A DNA stretch of 64,000 nt, taken from the NCBI GenBank assembly GCA_049594615.1, contig JBMYJR010000005.1:35318-99317 (forward strand), in the 5' to 3' direction. The notes under the pieces are model-generated. The model had not been told where the DNA came from, made no database searches, and was given only the letters and a program-made list of their open reading frames with translations. Position numbers and translations under genes: made by a program. The stretch comes from CAXPZW01 sp049594615. GTDB lineage: Bacteria; Bacteroidota; Bacteroidia; Flavobacteriales_D; Sanyastnellaceae. This document shows, piece by piece, positions 23,589 to 32,683 of the stretch (position 1 is its first letter; every line of letters begins with the position of its first letter).

Positions 23589-26516
23589 CTACTGGATTTC
23601 GAATAGTACGGAGGCGTACAGCAAGCGTCCAACAAGCGGACCGCCGTATACCTGTAAGTTTCGGTTATTGAAGGCACGCTCGCGCTTGGCGGCGAAGCCT
23701 TCAATGCTGGAGTCAAAGAAAGGACGGATGCCCAAAATATTGGACCCGCCGAGTTTGAAAGTACAATTGAGTTTATCCACACCGATGTTGATCGATGCAT
23801 CCACCATATCGTAGGTAGGCACGTTGCCGGTAAACTGTGGTGAGCCTTCAAACAAAAAGCCCTGCACCCACTTGTAGTTGATGCCAAAGCCCACGTTCGG
23901 AATCTTGCCCCACAGGCTCAAGTCGCGGCCGCTGAAGCCGAGGTTGAATTTGTGTTCCGGAGTGTTGAAGGCCGGGATGATGGGGTCGTCCTCGCCGGAA
24001 ATCAATCGGTTCCAGCTGTAGTTACCACTTACGGTGTAGCGCTTGAAGAAGTAGTTGGCGCCTACCGAGAAGCCGGTGGTGGTCACGCGTTCTTGCGCAT
24101 TGGACGCCACACGGAAGGCTTGAATGGCCTGGGTGGGAAGTCCGGTGAGGGGATCAAAGCGCGAGCTCAGGCCAATGTTGTAGCCGATGAAGTCGCGGTA
24201 AATGCTGTAGTAGAAGCTCGCATCCACATAGGTGTTGTCCCACCAAGTACTGCGGTAGCCCGCCTCGATGGTGCGCACGCGCTCCGGACGGATTTTGTCG
24301 AGGTTGTACCACTCCAGTTTGGAAAGCCCGGTGGACAAGGATTCTGAATTACGGTACTCGGTAAACGAATCGATGGTGAAGAGCGAATCGCTGCCCTGCT
24401 CAAAGCGGCCGTCGATATTGCCCAGCAGGATGGCGCGCCCCACGTTGTAGTACAGGTATTGGTCGGCCAGGGTGGGGTTGCGGACTGCGGAGCTGAAGGT
24501 GAAGCGCACCGTGGTCTTCTCGTCCGGGAGCCACACCAGGCTCGCGGCCGGTGACACCAAGTAATCGAAGTTCTGGTTCTTGTCAACACGGACAGTCACG
24601 TTGGCCTTGAGGGTCTCCTCGCGGAAATCTTGGTCCCATCCGGCGTACACACCCCACTCGCGGTTGCGGATGTCCACATAGCTGGAATCCACCGCGATTT
24701 GCTCACCCTGGTCATTCAACGCATAGGTGTACTGCAGGGTGTCGGCAAAAATGGTACCGCGGGTATCTGGACGGTACAAGCGTCCAGAGAAGCCCATGGT
24801 GATGTTGCCCACCTCGGTATCCAGCTTGTATTCTCCTTGGGCGTGGTACAGCGCTGATTTGTCGTAGAACAGCGAGCCGCCTTCGGTGAAGGTCCGCGTG
24901 GTGACATCGGTCAGGAGCGAATCAAAGCGTGCGGTACCCGGCTGGTAGAACGGGTCAAAGTCAGAGCCGTCCTCGGAATTGGTGATGTCCACCGCTTGCT
25001 GGTAGAGGTCGTTGAAGTAGGCGAAGTCCTCCACATACCACTGCTGAAGCATGTCGCCAAACAGGATGAGCTGCTGGTCGGGCTCCAGTCCAGAGTCGAT
25101 GACCTCTTGCAGAATCTCATTGTAGCGGGGCTGGTCTTGGACTTGGTCCACGAAGGTGGCGCCCCAGGTGTTGCTCAAGCGGGTGTTCCAGTCTTGGGTG
25201 GACCCGTTGGCATCCAGCATGCGGATGCCGGTGGTGACCACGTCATAGGTTTGGCCAGCGTCCTCGTTGGTGGAGTACACGCGCAAGAACCACTTGTCGT
25301 TGTCGCTGAGCTCGAGTTTGTGCTGGAAGAACTGCACCCCGCGTAGGGCATAGCGGTTATCACCCTGGTAGATGGTGTTGCCCGTGCTGTACGCAAAGTT
25401 GTAGTTCAGCATCAAGGTAGGGTTGAATTTGTAGTACAACCCGGTGTTGAACTTGCGGTTTTCGGTGTTGTAGTTGACCAGGTCGATCTCGCGGTACCCG
25501 GGGCGGTAGAAAACGCCCAAACCCGTTTTATTGAACGGATCATCGGTGACGTCGTTGTTGGAGGCCACGGGCTCGTCGCCGTAGATGTTGACCGCGTCAA
25601 AGCCAAAGGGATTGGTCTCGTTGTGGGGGCTGTCGAAGATGGCGCCGTAATCCTCGGCCTCCCATTCGCGGGCTTCCAAAGAGAAGAAGTTGACTTTGAA
25701 TCCAAAGCGGTCCTCGCCGTTTTTGTCCTGGATGACTTTGGCGTAACGGATGGCGCGTTCGTAAAGCGAGCGCTCGCCTTTCTTGAGGCTCATGCTGAAG
25801 CCGGGGAACAAGAATGGGTCCTTGGTTTCCATGTTGACCACGCCGTTGAAGGCACCCGGGCCATAGAAAGCAGAACTCGCGCCTGCCACGATCTCTACCC
25901 GCTTCACATCCAGGTCTGAGGAGCCCAAGAAGTTGCCGAGGGAGAAGTTGAGTCCGGGGCTTTGATTGTCCACCCCGTCGATGAGTTGGAGGGACCGTAC
26001 CGGAGAAGTGGAGTTGAATCCGCGGGTATTGATGATCTTGAATCCGAGGCTGGCAGAGGTCAAATCCACCCCTTTGAGGTTTCCAAGACCTTCATAAAAA
26101 CTGCCGCTTGGGGCTTCCTTGATCGCGAGTACGTCCATGGACTCCACGGTGAGTGCTGCTTGGCGTTGCTTTTCTGAAACGCGGGACCCCACTACCTCTG
26201 CTTCGCTGAGCACTTGGCTGTTGGGGGCCAAACGGATGAGCAGGCTGGAAGTGGGTGCAGGCACGTTGACGCTCTGGTCGGTGTAGCCTACGCAGGTGAT
26301 CATCAGCGTGGCTGGAAATTCAGCCACTTTCAAGGTAAAGTTGCCGTCGAAGTCGGTCTGAGCCGCATTTCCGTTGGCCTTGAGGATGACGTTGGCAAAG
26401 GGCACAGCTGCTCCACTGGTGGCGTCTTTGACCACCCCTACAATCGTCTCCTGGCACCACACAAGCATGCTGCACAGCCAGCAGCAGCAGAATAGAGCAA
26501 GTTTTTTAGCCATCAT
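23589..26516 (-). CDS. TonB-dependent outer-membrane receptor
   Basis: About 975 residues. Signal peptide, then a carboxypeptidase-regulatory-like domain (TIVGVVKDATSGAAVPFANV ... LMITCVGYTDQSVNV). The plug domain follows (FKIINTRGFNSTSPVRSLQL, VKRVEIVAGASSAFYGPGAF), then a large beta-barrel ending in LLYASVLFEIQ. I start at the ATG pair 26511-26516; the longer frame to 26585 would bury the signal peptide. It imports an unknown ligand with TonB energy. No SusD-type lipoprotein is adjacent, so this is not a SusCD pair. The next gene on the strand encodes a secreted esterase-like protein. Confidence 0.9.
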   Translation of the reverse strand: MMAKKLALFCCCWLCSMLVWCQETIVGVVKDATSGAAVPFANVILKANGNAAQTDFDGNFTLKVAEFPATLMITCVGYTDQSVNVPAPTSSLLIRLAPNSQVLSEAEVVGSRVSEKQRQAALTVESMDVLAIKEAPSGSFYEGLGNLKGVDLTSASLGFKIINTRGFNSTSPVRSLQLIDGVDNQSPGLNFSLGNFLGSSDLDVKRVEIVAGASSAFYGPGAFNGVVNMETKDPFLFPGFSMSLKKGERSLYERAIRYAKVIQDKNGEDRFGFKVNFFSLEAREWEAEDYGAIFDSPHNETNPFGFDAVNIYGDEPVASNNDVTDDPFNKTGLGVFYRPGYREIDLVNYNTENRKFNTGLYYKFNPTLMLNYNFAYSTGNTIYQGDNRYALRGVQFFQHKLELSDNDKWFLRVYSTNEDAGQTYDVVTTGIRMLDANGSTQDWNTRLSNTWGATFVDQVQDQPRYNEILQEVIDSGLEPDQQLILFGDMLQQWYVEDFAYFNDLYQQAVDITNSEDGSDFDPFYQPGTARFDSLLTDVTTRTFTEGGSLFYDKSALYHAQGEYKLDTEVGNITMGFSGRLYRPDTRGTIFADTLQYTYALNDQGEQIAVDSSYVDIRNREWGVYAGWDQDFREETLKANVTVRVDKNQNFDYLVSPAASLVWLPDEKTTVRFTFSSAVRNPTLADQYLYYNVGRAILLGNIDGRFEQGSDSLFTIDSFTEYRNSESLSTGLSKLEWYNLDKIRPERVRTIEAGYRSTWWDNTYVDASFYYSIYRDFIGYNIGLSSRFDPLTGLPTQAIQAFRVASNAQERVTTTGFSVGANYFFKRYTVSGNYSWNRLISGEDDPIIPAFNTPEHKFNLGFSGRDLSLWGKIPNVGFGINYKWVQGFLFEGSPQFTGNVPTYDMVDASINIGVDKLNCTFKLGGSNILGIRPFFDSSIEGFAAKRERAFNNRNLQVYGGPLVGRLLYASVLFEIQ

Positions 26517-26588
26517 CGTTTTCTTCCAAATCACGCCGACACGCGAACATGACGAAATATAGGCAAACAAATAGTCGGCACGCATACC

Positions 26589-26810
26589 TTATTCGCTTGC
26601 CGGCGCAGCCACTTCCACTTCCCTGTCCATGAATTGCACCTGGTCTCCGGGGCGGAGTTTGCGGCGCTTGCGCAATTCCACCTCCCCGTTTACCACCACT
26701 TCGCCGTCGGTAATCAGCTGATTCGCAACGCCTCCGCTGGGCACCCAATCCAGCACCTTCATAAGTGCGTTCAAGGGGATGAATTCTTGGGTCAGTTCAA
26801 ATGTTTCCAT
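26589..26810 (-). CDS. S4-domain RNA-binding protein (YbcJ-like)
   Basis: A 73-residue protein that is essentially one S4 RNA-binding domain: EFIPLNALMKVLDWVPSGG, then ITDGEVVVNGEVELRKRRKL and RPGDQVQFMDREV. This matches the small YbcJ/YaaA-type S4 proteins. The target RNA is unknown; a ribosome-associated role is likely for the family. It starts at the ATG at 26808-26810 and stands apart from the TonB receptor, which begins 72 bp downstream on the same strand. Confidence 0.82.
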   Translation of the reverse strand: METFELTQEFIPLNALMKVLDWVPSGGVANQLITDGEVVVNGEVELRKRRKLRPGDQVQFMDREVEVAAPASE

Positions 26811-26918
26811 GTACTGCGTACACTTTATCTTTTAGAAAAAACAAGATCGGCCAATTTTCCCGGCCTTTTCACGGGCAAATGAGCAAGTTTTCCACGCCCC
26901 ATGTGGCGGTTTGTTTCC

Positions 26919-26926
26919 TAGATTTG
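26919..26926 (+). promoter_or_regulatory. -7 element for pdhB
   Basis: TAGATTTG matches TANNTTTG exactly and lies 21 nt before the ATG of pdhB. No TTTG is seen at the expected -33 spacing. Confidence 0.5.
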
Positions 26927-26947
26927 CCCACCTCAATTCGGGAAACC

Positions 26948-27925
26948 ATGCGTGAAATTCAATTCCGTGAAGCTGTGGCCGAGGCCATGAGCGAAGAGAT
27001 GCGACGCGACGAGAGCGTCTTTTTGATGGGCGAAGAAGTCGCCGAATACAACGGTGCCTACAAGGCATCTAAAGGTATGCTCGACGAATTCGGTCCCAAG
27101 CGTGTGATCGACACCCCCATTGCTGAGCTCGGTTTTGCGGGCATCGGTGTGGGTGCGGCCATGAACGGCCTGCGTCCGATCGTAGAATTCATGACGTGGA
27201 ATTTTGCCATCCTCGCGGCCGACCAAATCATCAACTCGGCGGCGAAAATGCTGCAGATGTCCGGTGGTCAGTACAACGTGCCCATCGTTTTCCGTGGCCC
27301 GAACGCCCAGGCTGGCCAACTCGCGGCCACCCACAGCCAGAGCTTTGAGAACATGTACGCCCACATCCCAGGATTGAAGGTGATTACCCCTTCGAACCCC
27401 TACGACATGAAAGGCCTGCTCAAGTCCGCCATCCGCGACGATGATCCGGTGCTCATCATGGAAAGCGAGAAGATGTACGGCGACAAAGGCATGGTGCCCG
27501 AAGGCGAATACATCATCCCCATCGGCCTGGCCGACATCAAGCGCGAAGGCACCGACGTGACCATCGTGTCTTGGGGCAAGATGATGAAGACCGCACTCGC
27601 CGGCGCCGAAGAGCTCGCCAAGGAAAACATCAGTGCTGAGGTGATTGACCTGCGCACCATCCGTCCGATGGACATCGGCACCATCATCCAGTCGGTGAAA
27701 AAGACCCACCGTTTGATCGTGATGGAGGAGGCTTTCCCGGTTGCTTCAGTCTCTACTGAGGTGGCTTACCGCGTGCAGCGCAACGCGTTTGATTACCTCG
27801 ACGCTCCCGTGCGTCGCCTGACCCAGTCAGACACCCCATTCGCATTTGCCAAGCCGCTCATCGCAGAAGCGCTCCCGCAAATCGGCGATGTGGTACGCAC
27901 GGCCAAAGAGCTGCTCTACGTATAA
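26948..27925 (+). CDS. pdhB: Pyruvate dehydrogenase E1 component beta subunit
   Basis: A 325-residue transketolase-family beta subunit. Signatures: REIQFREAVAEAMSEEMRRD, VFLMGEEVAEYNGAYKASKG, DTPIAELGFAGIGVGAAMNG and RPIVEFMTWNFAILAADQII. With an E1-alpha subunit encoded elsewhere it decarboxylates pyruvate using thiamine diphosphate and feeds acetyl-CoA to the TCA cycle. The ATG at 26948 is chosen because the longer frame from 26801 adds a non-homologous leader. It is followed by a stem-loop terminator, so it is probably a single-gene transcript. A branched-chain E1-beta is a less likely alternative. Confidence 0.9.
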   Translation: MREIQFREAVAEAMSEEMRRDESVFLMGEEVAEYNGAYKASKGMLDEFGPKRVIDTPIAELGFAGIGVGAAMNGLRPIVEFMTWNFAILAADQIINSAAKMLQMSGGQYNVPIVFRGPNAQAGQLAATHSQSFENMYAHIPGLKVITPSNPYDMKGLLKSAIRDDDPVLIMESEKMYGDKGMVPEGEYIIPIGLADIKREGTDVTIVSWGKMMKTALAGAEELAKENISAEVIDLRTIRPMDIGTIIQSVKKTHRLIVMEEAFPVASVSTEVAYRVQRNAFDYLDAPVRRLTQSDTPFAFAKPLIAEALPQIGDVVRTAKELLYV

Positions 27926-27949
27926 AACTTCCGGCTTAAAACCCCGATT

Positions 27950-27983
27950 GCCCCACAGGCCCACACGGGCGGTGGGGCTTTTT
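27950..27983 (+). terminator. Terminator after pdhB
   Basis: Stem GCCCCAC / GTGGGGC with a 15-nt loop, followed by five T. Confidence 0.8.
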
Positions 27984-27995
27984 CGCGCGAATACC

Positions 27996-28003
27996 TATTT
28001 TTG
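27996..28003 (+). promoter_or_regulatory. -7 element for hppA
   Basis: TATTTTTG matches TANNTTTG exactly. The predicted start near 28009 would leave a leader of about 57 nt before the ATG at 28066. The -33 region overlaps the pdhB terminator T-run and shows no clear TTTG. Confidence 0.5.
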
Positions 28004-28065
28004 CGCCCGCTGAAATTTGAACCCAGCGACCTAGAACCGAACCAAGTCAACCAACCGATATAGAC

Positions 28066-30294
28066 ATGGAAAATCTCATTTACATCCTGCCTGCCTTTGG
28101 TATCGTAGGACTGCTCTACATGTTCTACCTGCGCTCGTGGGTGGTGAAGCAAGACGCGGGCAACGACCGCATGAAAACCCTCGCTGGCTACATCGCCACC
28201 GGCGCGCTGGCCTTCCTGCGCGCTGAATACCGCATGCTCGCGGTCTTTGTAGTGATCGCCGGTGCCGCTTTGGGCGTCCTCTCTGGCATGGGTCTGATCC
28301 CTGCTGGATGGTTTATTGTAGTGGCCTTTGTTATAGGTGCTGTGTTCTCAGCACTGGCAGGGAACATCGGTATGCGCATCGCTACCGCTGCCAACGTGCG
28401 TACCGCCGAGGCGGCCAAGACCTCACTCCCACAAGCCATGAAAGTCGCCTTCCGCGGCGGTACCGTAATGGGTCTAGGTGTAGCCGGTCTGGCTGTATTC
28501 GGCCTGAGCGCCATCTTCCTGTACTTGGTGATGGGCAACGCCGACGGCGCCGACACCATGGAAGTGTTGCTGGAAACCCTCGCTGGTTTCTCGCTCGGTG
28601 CGGAGTGCATTGCTCTTTTCGCCCGTGTGGGTGGTGGTATTTACACCAAAGCTGCTGACGTAGGCGCCGACCTCGTAGGAAAAGTAGAAGCTGGTATTCC
28701 CGAAGATGATCCCCGTAACCCCGCTACCATTGCCGACAACGTAGGCGATAACGTAGGTGACGTTGCAGGTATGGGTGCCGACCTCTTTGGTTCATACGTA
28801 GCCACCATGCTGGCGGCTATGGTACTCGGCAACTACCTCATCGGCGACAACGGCGGTACTGGCTTCACCGACGAGTTTGGCAACATGGGTCCCATCCTGA
28901 TGCCTATCCTCATCGCCGGTTTGGGTCTGATCTTCTCGATCATCGGAACCTTCGTGATTCGCATCAAAGACAACTCAGCCAAAGAGAAGCAAGTACAAGG
29001 CGCGTTCAACCTCGGCAACTGGGGTTCGATCATTCTGACCGGTATCGCTTCTTACTTCGTGATCAACTGGATGCTTCCTGAGACCATGTCGATGGAGTTC
29101 TTCGGTGAAGGCATGAAAGAAATTTCGGCCGCACGCGTATTCTACGCAGTACTGATTGGTCTCGCAGTAGGCGGATTGATCGCCATGCTGACCGAGTACT
29201 ACACCGCCATGGGCAAGAAGCCAGTAGACGGTGTGGTACAAAACTCTTCTACTGGTGCAGCTACCAACATCATCTCAGGCCTGGCACTGGGGATGAACTC
29301 AACTGCTGCTCCTGTGATCCTGTTTGCCGGCGCCATCTGGGGTTCGTACGCGTGTGCGGGTTTCTACGGTGTGGCAATTGCAGCTTCGGCCATGATGGCT
29401 ACCACTGCTATGCAGCTGGCCATCGACGCCTTTGGCCCGATTGCGGACAACGCCGGCGGTATTGCCGAGATGAGCGAACTGCCCGACGAGGTACGCGAGC
29501 GCACCGACATACTGGATGCGGTAGGTAACACCACTGCAGCAGTAGGTAAAGGCTTTGCAATTGCTTCTGCAGCACTCACCGCACTGGCCCTGTTTGCCGC
29601 TTACGTGAAATTCACCGGCATCCCTGGCATCAACATCTTCAAGGCAGACGTACTGGCTGCCCTGTTCATCGGCGGCATGATTCCCGTTGTGTTCTCGGCC
29701 ATGGCCATGAGCTCAGTAGGTAAAGCTGCGATGGCCATGGTAAAAGAGGTACGTCGCCAGTTCAAGGAAATCCCCGGCATCATGGAAGGCAAGTCCGAGC
29801 CCGAGTACGACAAGTGTGTCGACATCTCGACCAAAGCCGCCCTGCGCGAAATGATGCTCCCAGGTATCATCACCATCGTCGGTCCTATCGTTGTAGGCTT
29901 TGCCATGGGTGCTGAGGCACTCGGTGCTTACATGGCCGGCGTAACTGTTTCTGGCGTCCTCTGGGCGATCTTCCAGAACAACGCAGGTGGTGCTTGGGAC
30001 AACGCCAAGAAGTCATTCGAGGCCGGCGTGATGATCGACGGTGAAATGACCTTTAAAGGTTCAGAGGCACACAAAGCCGCTGTAACCGGCGATACCGTTG
30101 GTGACCCTTTCAAAGACACCTCAGGTCCTTCGATGAACATCTTGATCAAGCTCACCTGCCTGGTGGGTCTGGTGATCGCTCCTATCCTGGGCGGCCACGG
30201 CGCACACGGAGAAGAGACTGGTGCTCAAGACGAGACCACCATTCAGCACACCGAAGTCGAGCTGAATGCAGACGAAAACACCACTTGGGAATAA
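28066..30294 (+). CDS. hppA: K+-dependent membrane-bound pyrophosphatase
   Basis: A 742-residue, many-helix ion-pumping pyrophosphatase. The pyrophosphate-binding loops are clear: DVGADLVGKVEAGIPEDDPR, then DNVGDNVGDVAGMGADLF and, near the C-terminus, GGAWDNAKKSFEAG. The cation-selectivity segment reads GNTTAAVGKGFAIAS. Ala and Gly there (instead of Lys and Thr) are the mark of the K+-dependent subfamily. Such pumps move Na+, H+ or both using PPi hydrolysis; which one cannot be told here. A short acidic tail ends the protein. A terminator follows at 30321-30349. Confidence 0.95.
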   Translation: MENLIYILPAFGIVGLLYMFYLRSWVVKQDAGNDRMKTLAGYIATGALAFLRAEYRMLAVFVVIAGAALGVLSGMGLIPAGWFIVVAFVIGAVFSALAGNIGMRIATAANVRTAEAAKTSLPQAMKVAFRGGTVMGLGVAGLAVFGLSAIFLYLVMGNADGADTMEVLLETLAGFSLGAECIALFARVGGGIYTKAADVGADLVGKVEAGIPEDDPRNPATIADNVGDNVGDVAGMGADLFGSYVATMLAAMVLGNYLIGDNGGTGFTDEFGNMGPILMPILIAGLGLIFSIIGTFVIRIKDNSAKEKQVQGAFNLGNWGSIILTGIASYFVINWMLPETMSMEFFGEGMKEISAARVFYAVLIGLAVGGLIAMLTEYYTAMGKKPVDGVVQNSSTGAATNIISGLALGMNSTAAPVILFAGAIWGSYACAGFYGVAIAASAMMATTAMQLAIDAFGPIADNAGGIAEMSELPDEVRERTDILDAVGNTTAAVGKGFAIASAALTALALFAAYVKFTGIPGINIFKADVLAALFIGGMIPVVFSAMAMSSVGKAAMAMVKEVRRQFKEIPGIMEGKSEPEYDKCVDISTKAALREMMLPGIITIVGPIVVGFAMGAEALGAYMAGVTVSGVLWAIFQNNAGGAWDNAKKSFEAGVMIDGEMTFKGSEAHKAAVTGDTVGDPFKDTSGPSMNILIKLTCLVGLVIAPILGGHGAHGEETGAQDETTIQHTEVELNADENTTWE

Positions 30295-30320
30295 GCTTTC
30301 CCAAAACCTGTTCTGAACAA

Positions 30321-30349
30321 AAGCCGTACGCACAGCGTGCGGCTTTTTT
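30321..30349 (+). terminator. Terminator after hppA
   Basis: Stem AGCCGTACGC / GCGTGCGGCT with loop ACA and six T, 27 bp after the hppA stop. Confidence 0.9.
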
Positions 30350-30383
30350 CATACCCGCTATTTTTACCCGCGAATCTTCAACC

Positions 30384-31202
30384 ATGAACACACGTAATAC
30401 TCTCCTGGCGCTCGTCGCCGCAACCGCCCTGGTGTCCTGTGGCGGAGACCCTGCCCCAACGTTAGAAGCCAACCCTTGCAACTGCTACCAAGCCATGGAA
30501 AAGGCAGAGGCCAACTACGCCTCTATTTTGGACGAATGCAAGGTCAACATGAACCAAAAAGCCTTCGTCAACGACTATGCACGCTGCAAGATTGCGGACA
30601 TCAGAGGCGTTTCGGTGGACGAAATTCCCGCCATCACGCCCAAGGAACAGCTGGAGCTATCGGATGTAGACACCGGCGCGTTCGCCATCAACCCAGAGCG
30701 TTCTTCGGCCAACTGGACCGGGACTAAAATCACCGGCAACAAGCATTTTGGATCTGTGAAGGTCAAAGAAGGCACCTTCAACATCGAAGGCAACACCATG
30801 ACCGCTGCACGCATCGTGCTGGACATGACCACGATCCAAAACCGCGACTTGGAAAGCGAAGAGGAGCGCGCCAACTTGGTAGGTCACCTGATGAGTGCCG
30901 ATTTCTTTGACGCCGAGAAGCACCCCGAGGCCGTATTCGAACTCACCGAACCCGCCACCATCGAAAACAACCGCACCGACGCGGTGGGCACCTTGACCGT
31001 TCGCGGCATCACCAAGCCCTTGACCATCTCGGGCATGAACATTGCAGACTTGAAGAAATTTGTAGCTGTGACTGGCGCAGTGAACTTCAACCGCACCGAT
31101 TACAACGCCAGCTTCGGCTCAGGCCTGGCAGGTGCCATTGGCGACAACATCATCAACGACGATGTGGCCATCAACTTTAGCCTCACTGCCAACGCGCAGT
31201 AA
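30384..31202 (+). CDS. YceI-family lipoprotein
   Basis: About 272 residues from the ATG at 30384. The lipobox ALVSCGGD marks a lipoprotein. Residues 30-80 form a Cys-containing helical segment (NPCNCYQAMEKAEANYASIL). The C-terminal part is a YceI lipocalin-like barrel: SANWTGTKITGNKHFGSVKV, LMSADFFDAEKHPEAVFELT, GTLTVRGITKPLTISGM. YceI proteins bind isoprenoid-type lipids. The start lies 9 nt downstream of the near-match -7 element TATTTTTA. Confidence 0.85.
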   Translation: MNTRNTLLALVAATALVSCGGDPAPTLEANPCNCYQAMEKAEANYASILDECKVNMNQKAFVNDYARCKIADIRGVSVDEIPAITPKEQLELSDVDTGAFAINPERSSANWTGTKITGNKHFGSVKVKEGTFNIEGNTMTAARIVLDMTTIQNRDLESEEERANLVGHLMSADFFDAEKHPEAVFELTEPATIENNRTDAVGTLTVRGITKPLTISGMNIADLKKFVAVTGAVNFNRTDYNASFGSGLAGAIGDNIINDDVAINFSLTANAQ

Positions 31203-31240
31203 GGCCTTTCCATTCGTACATCACGCTGAATGCTGCCGGC

Positions 31241-31855
31241 TTAGAACAAGCCGTGCAGCTCGGCGTCGATGGCGCCGATGATCTTCCCCAGATCTTCTTT
31301 GTTTTCGTGGAAATTGTTTTCGTCCACGTCGACCACCAACAACTTGCCGTCGTCGTAAGTTGAAATCCATGCTTCGTAACGCTCGTTCAACCGCGTGAGG
31401 TAGTCCAATCGGATGGCCTCCTCGTACTCGCGTCCGCGCTTTTGGATCTGGTCCACCAGCGTTGGCACGCTCGCGCGCAGGTAAATGAGCAAGTCCGGTG
31501 GAGCCACCAGCTTTTGCATGGTCTCAAACAGGGAAATGTAATTCTCGAAGTCCCGCGTGGTCATCAGCCCCATGGCATGAAGGTTTGGGGCGAAGATGTA
31601 GGCATCTTCGTAGATGGTGCGGTCCTGGATGATCTTTTGGCCACTTTCACGCAGCTCCACCAGTTGTTGGAAACGGCTGTTGAGGAAGTACACCTGCAGG
31701 TTGAACGACCAGCGCTGCATGTCCTTGTAGAAATCGTTCAGGTAAGGATTGTTGTCCACGTCCTCGTAATGAGGCGTCCAACGGTAATGCTTGGCGAGCA
31801 AATCGGTCAGGGTGGTCTTCCCGGAACCAATGTTTCCAGCGATGGCTACGTGCAT
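31241..31855 (-). CDS. Deoxynucleoside kinase
   Basis: About 204 residues. P-loop AIAGNIGSGKTTL at the N-terminus, then the family motifs QDRTIYEDAYIFA (DRS/DRT-type motif) and PDLLIYLRASVPTLVDQIQK (lid region RGREYE). It phosphorylates deoxynucleosides in the salvage pathway; base specificity cannot be read from sequence. I use the ATG near 31855; the longer frame uses a TTG at 31888 and adds a non-homologous leader. It lies 54 bp after the secreted protein gene on the same strand, so it may be the last gene of the GH3 operon. Confidence 0.9.
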   Translation of the reverse strand: MHVAIAGNIGSGKTTLTDLLAKHYRWTPHYEDVDNNPYLNDFYKDMQRWSFNLQVYFLNSRFQQLVELRESGQKIIQDRTIYEDAYIFAPNLHAMGLMTTRDFENYISLFETMQKLVAPPDLLIYLRASVPTLVDQIQKRGREYEEAIRLDYLTRLNERYEAWISTYDDGKLLVVDVDENNFHENKEDLGKIIGAIDAELHGLF

Positions 31856-31909
31856 CTGTTTAGGGCATTTAGGCCTGTGAAAGTACAAAAAATTGGATGC
31901 TGGAAGGGC

Positions 31910-32683
31910 TCATTTCCCACCCGCTGTGAGCGTAACACGTTGCCACTTTTTTCCAAGGGCCGTAGCCACCCAGCGCCCCTCCACACTCAGCACCTTTTCT
32001 GCCGGTTGGGCTTGGTGCAGAATGGGGTCCTCTGGGGCAAAACGATCGAGCGCGTATACGGCATCGTTGGTATGGTAGCGCAGGGCTTCTCCCTCGAATC
32101 CGAGCCCGCGAAAGCCTTCTACAGGAACAAAGTAGCGGTAGGTCCCAAACTGGTCAAACACCCAAAAGCCTACATCGCGCTTCCAGAGGTACACGTGGTT
32201 GCCTTGCACGCGCATGCCATCGGGAATCTGCAGGTTGCCTACCACACCCATCAACGGACCGGTGGTGCCCAACTCTCGCAATTGGCCGTCCACGCGCACC
32301 AGCTCAAAGCGCGCGGCATCAAAGAGCCAAAACTGTCCGTTGGTGCCGTTGCATACCGCCTCCACATTGCGGCCGGTTTGGGCAAACAAGTCGTAGCCCC
32401 CATGCTGCTTGGATAGCGTGTTGTCGAGTACCAGCAACTGCCCAGTATTTCGGTAAAACAGCAGCGGCATCAGCGGGTTGGTGACATCCATTTCTGTAGG
32501 TGCTCCCTCAACATTAAAAGAGGCAGAAAACAGCAGGTCGCCTTCTTTGGAGAATTTCTCGAGCGCGTCGTCCCGGAGCACATAGGCATAGCCCAGGCGA
32601 TCGAACCACACCCGAGGCGCCTCATCCGCCACGCGTGCGCTGAGGAATCCTACGGCGACCAAAACCATCAAGAGGTATCTCAT
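31910..32683 (-). CDS. Secreted protein of unknown function
   Basis: About 257 residues. The ATG at 32683 overlaps the stop of the GH3 gene (ATGA, 4 bp), which fits a signal peptide start (MRYLLMVLVAVGFLSARV). The mature part has repeated short strand motifs such as LGYAYVLRDDALEKFSKEGD, LLVLDNTLSKQHGGYDLFAQ and NHVYLWKRDVGFWVFDQFG. This pattern suggests a small beta-propeller. I do not recognise a family or an active site. Tight coupling to the GH3 gene implies co-expression. Confidence 0.65.
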   Translation of the reverse strand: MRYLLMVLVAVGFLSARVADEAPRVWFDRLGYAYVLRDDALEKFSKEGDLLFSASFNVEGAPTEMDVTNPLMPLLFYRNTGQLLVLDNTLSKQHGGYDLFAQTGRNVEAVCNGTNGQFWLFDAARFELVRVDGQLRELGTTGPLMGVVGNLQIPDGMRVQGNHVYLWKRDVGFWVFDQFGTYRYFVPVEGFRGLGFEGEALRYHTNDAVYALDRFAPEDPILHQAQPAEKVLSVEGRWVATALGKKWQRVTLTAGGK

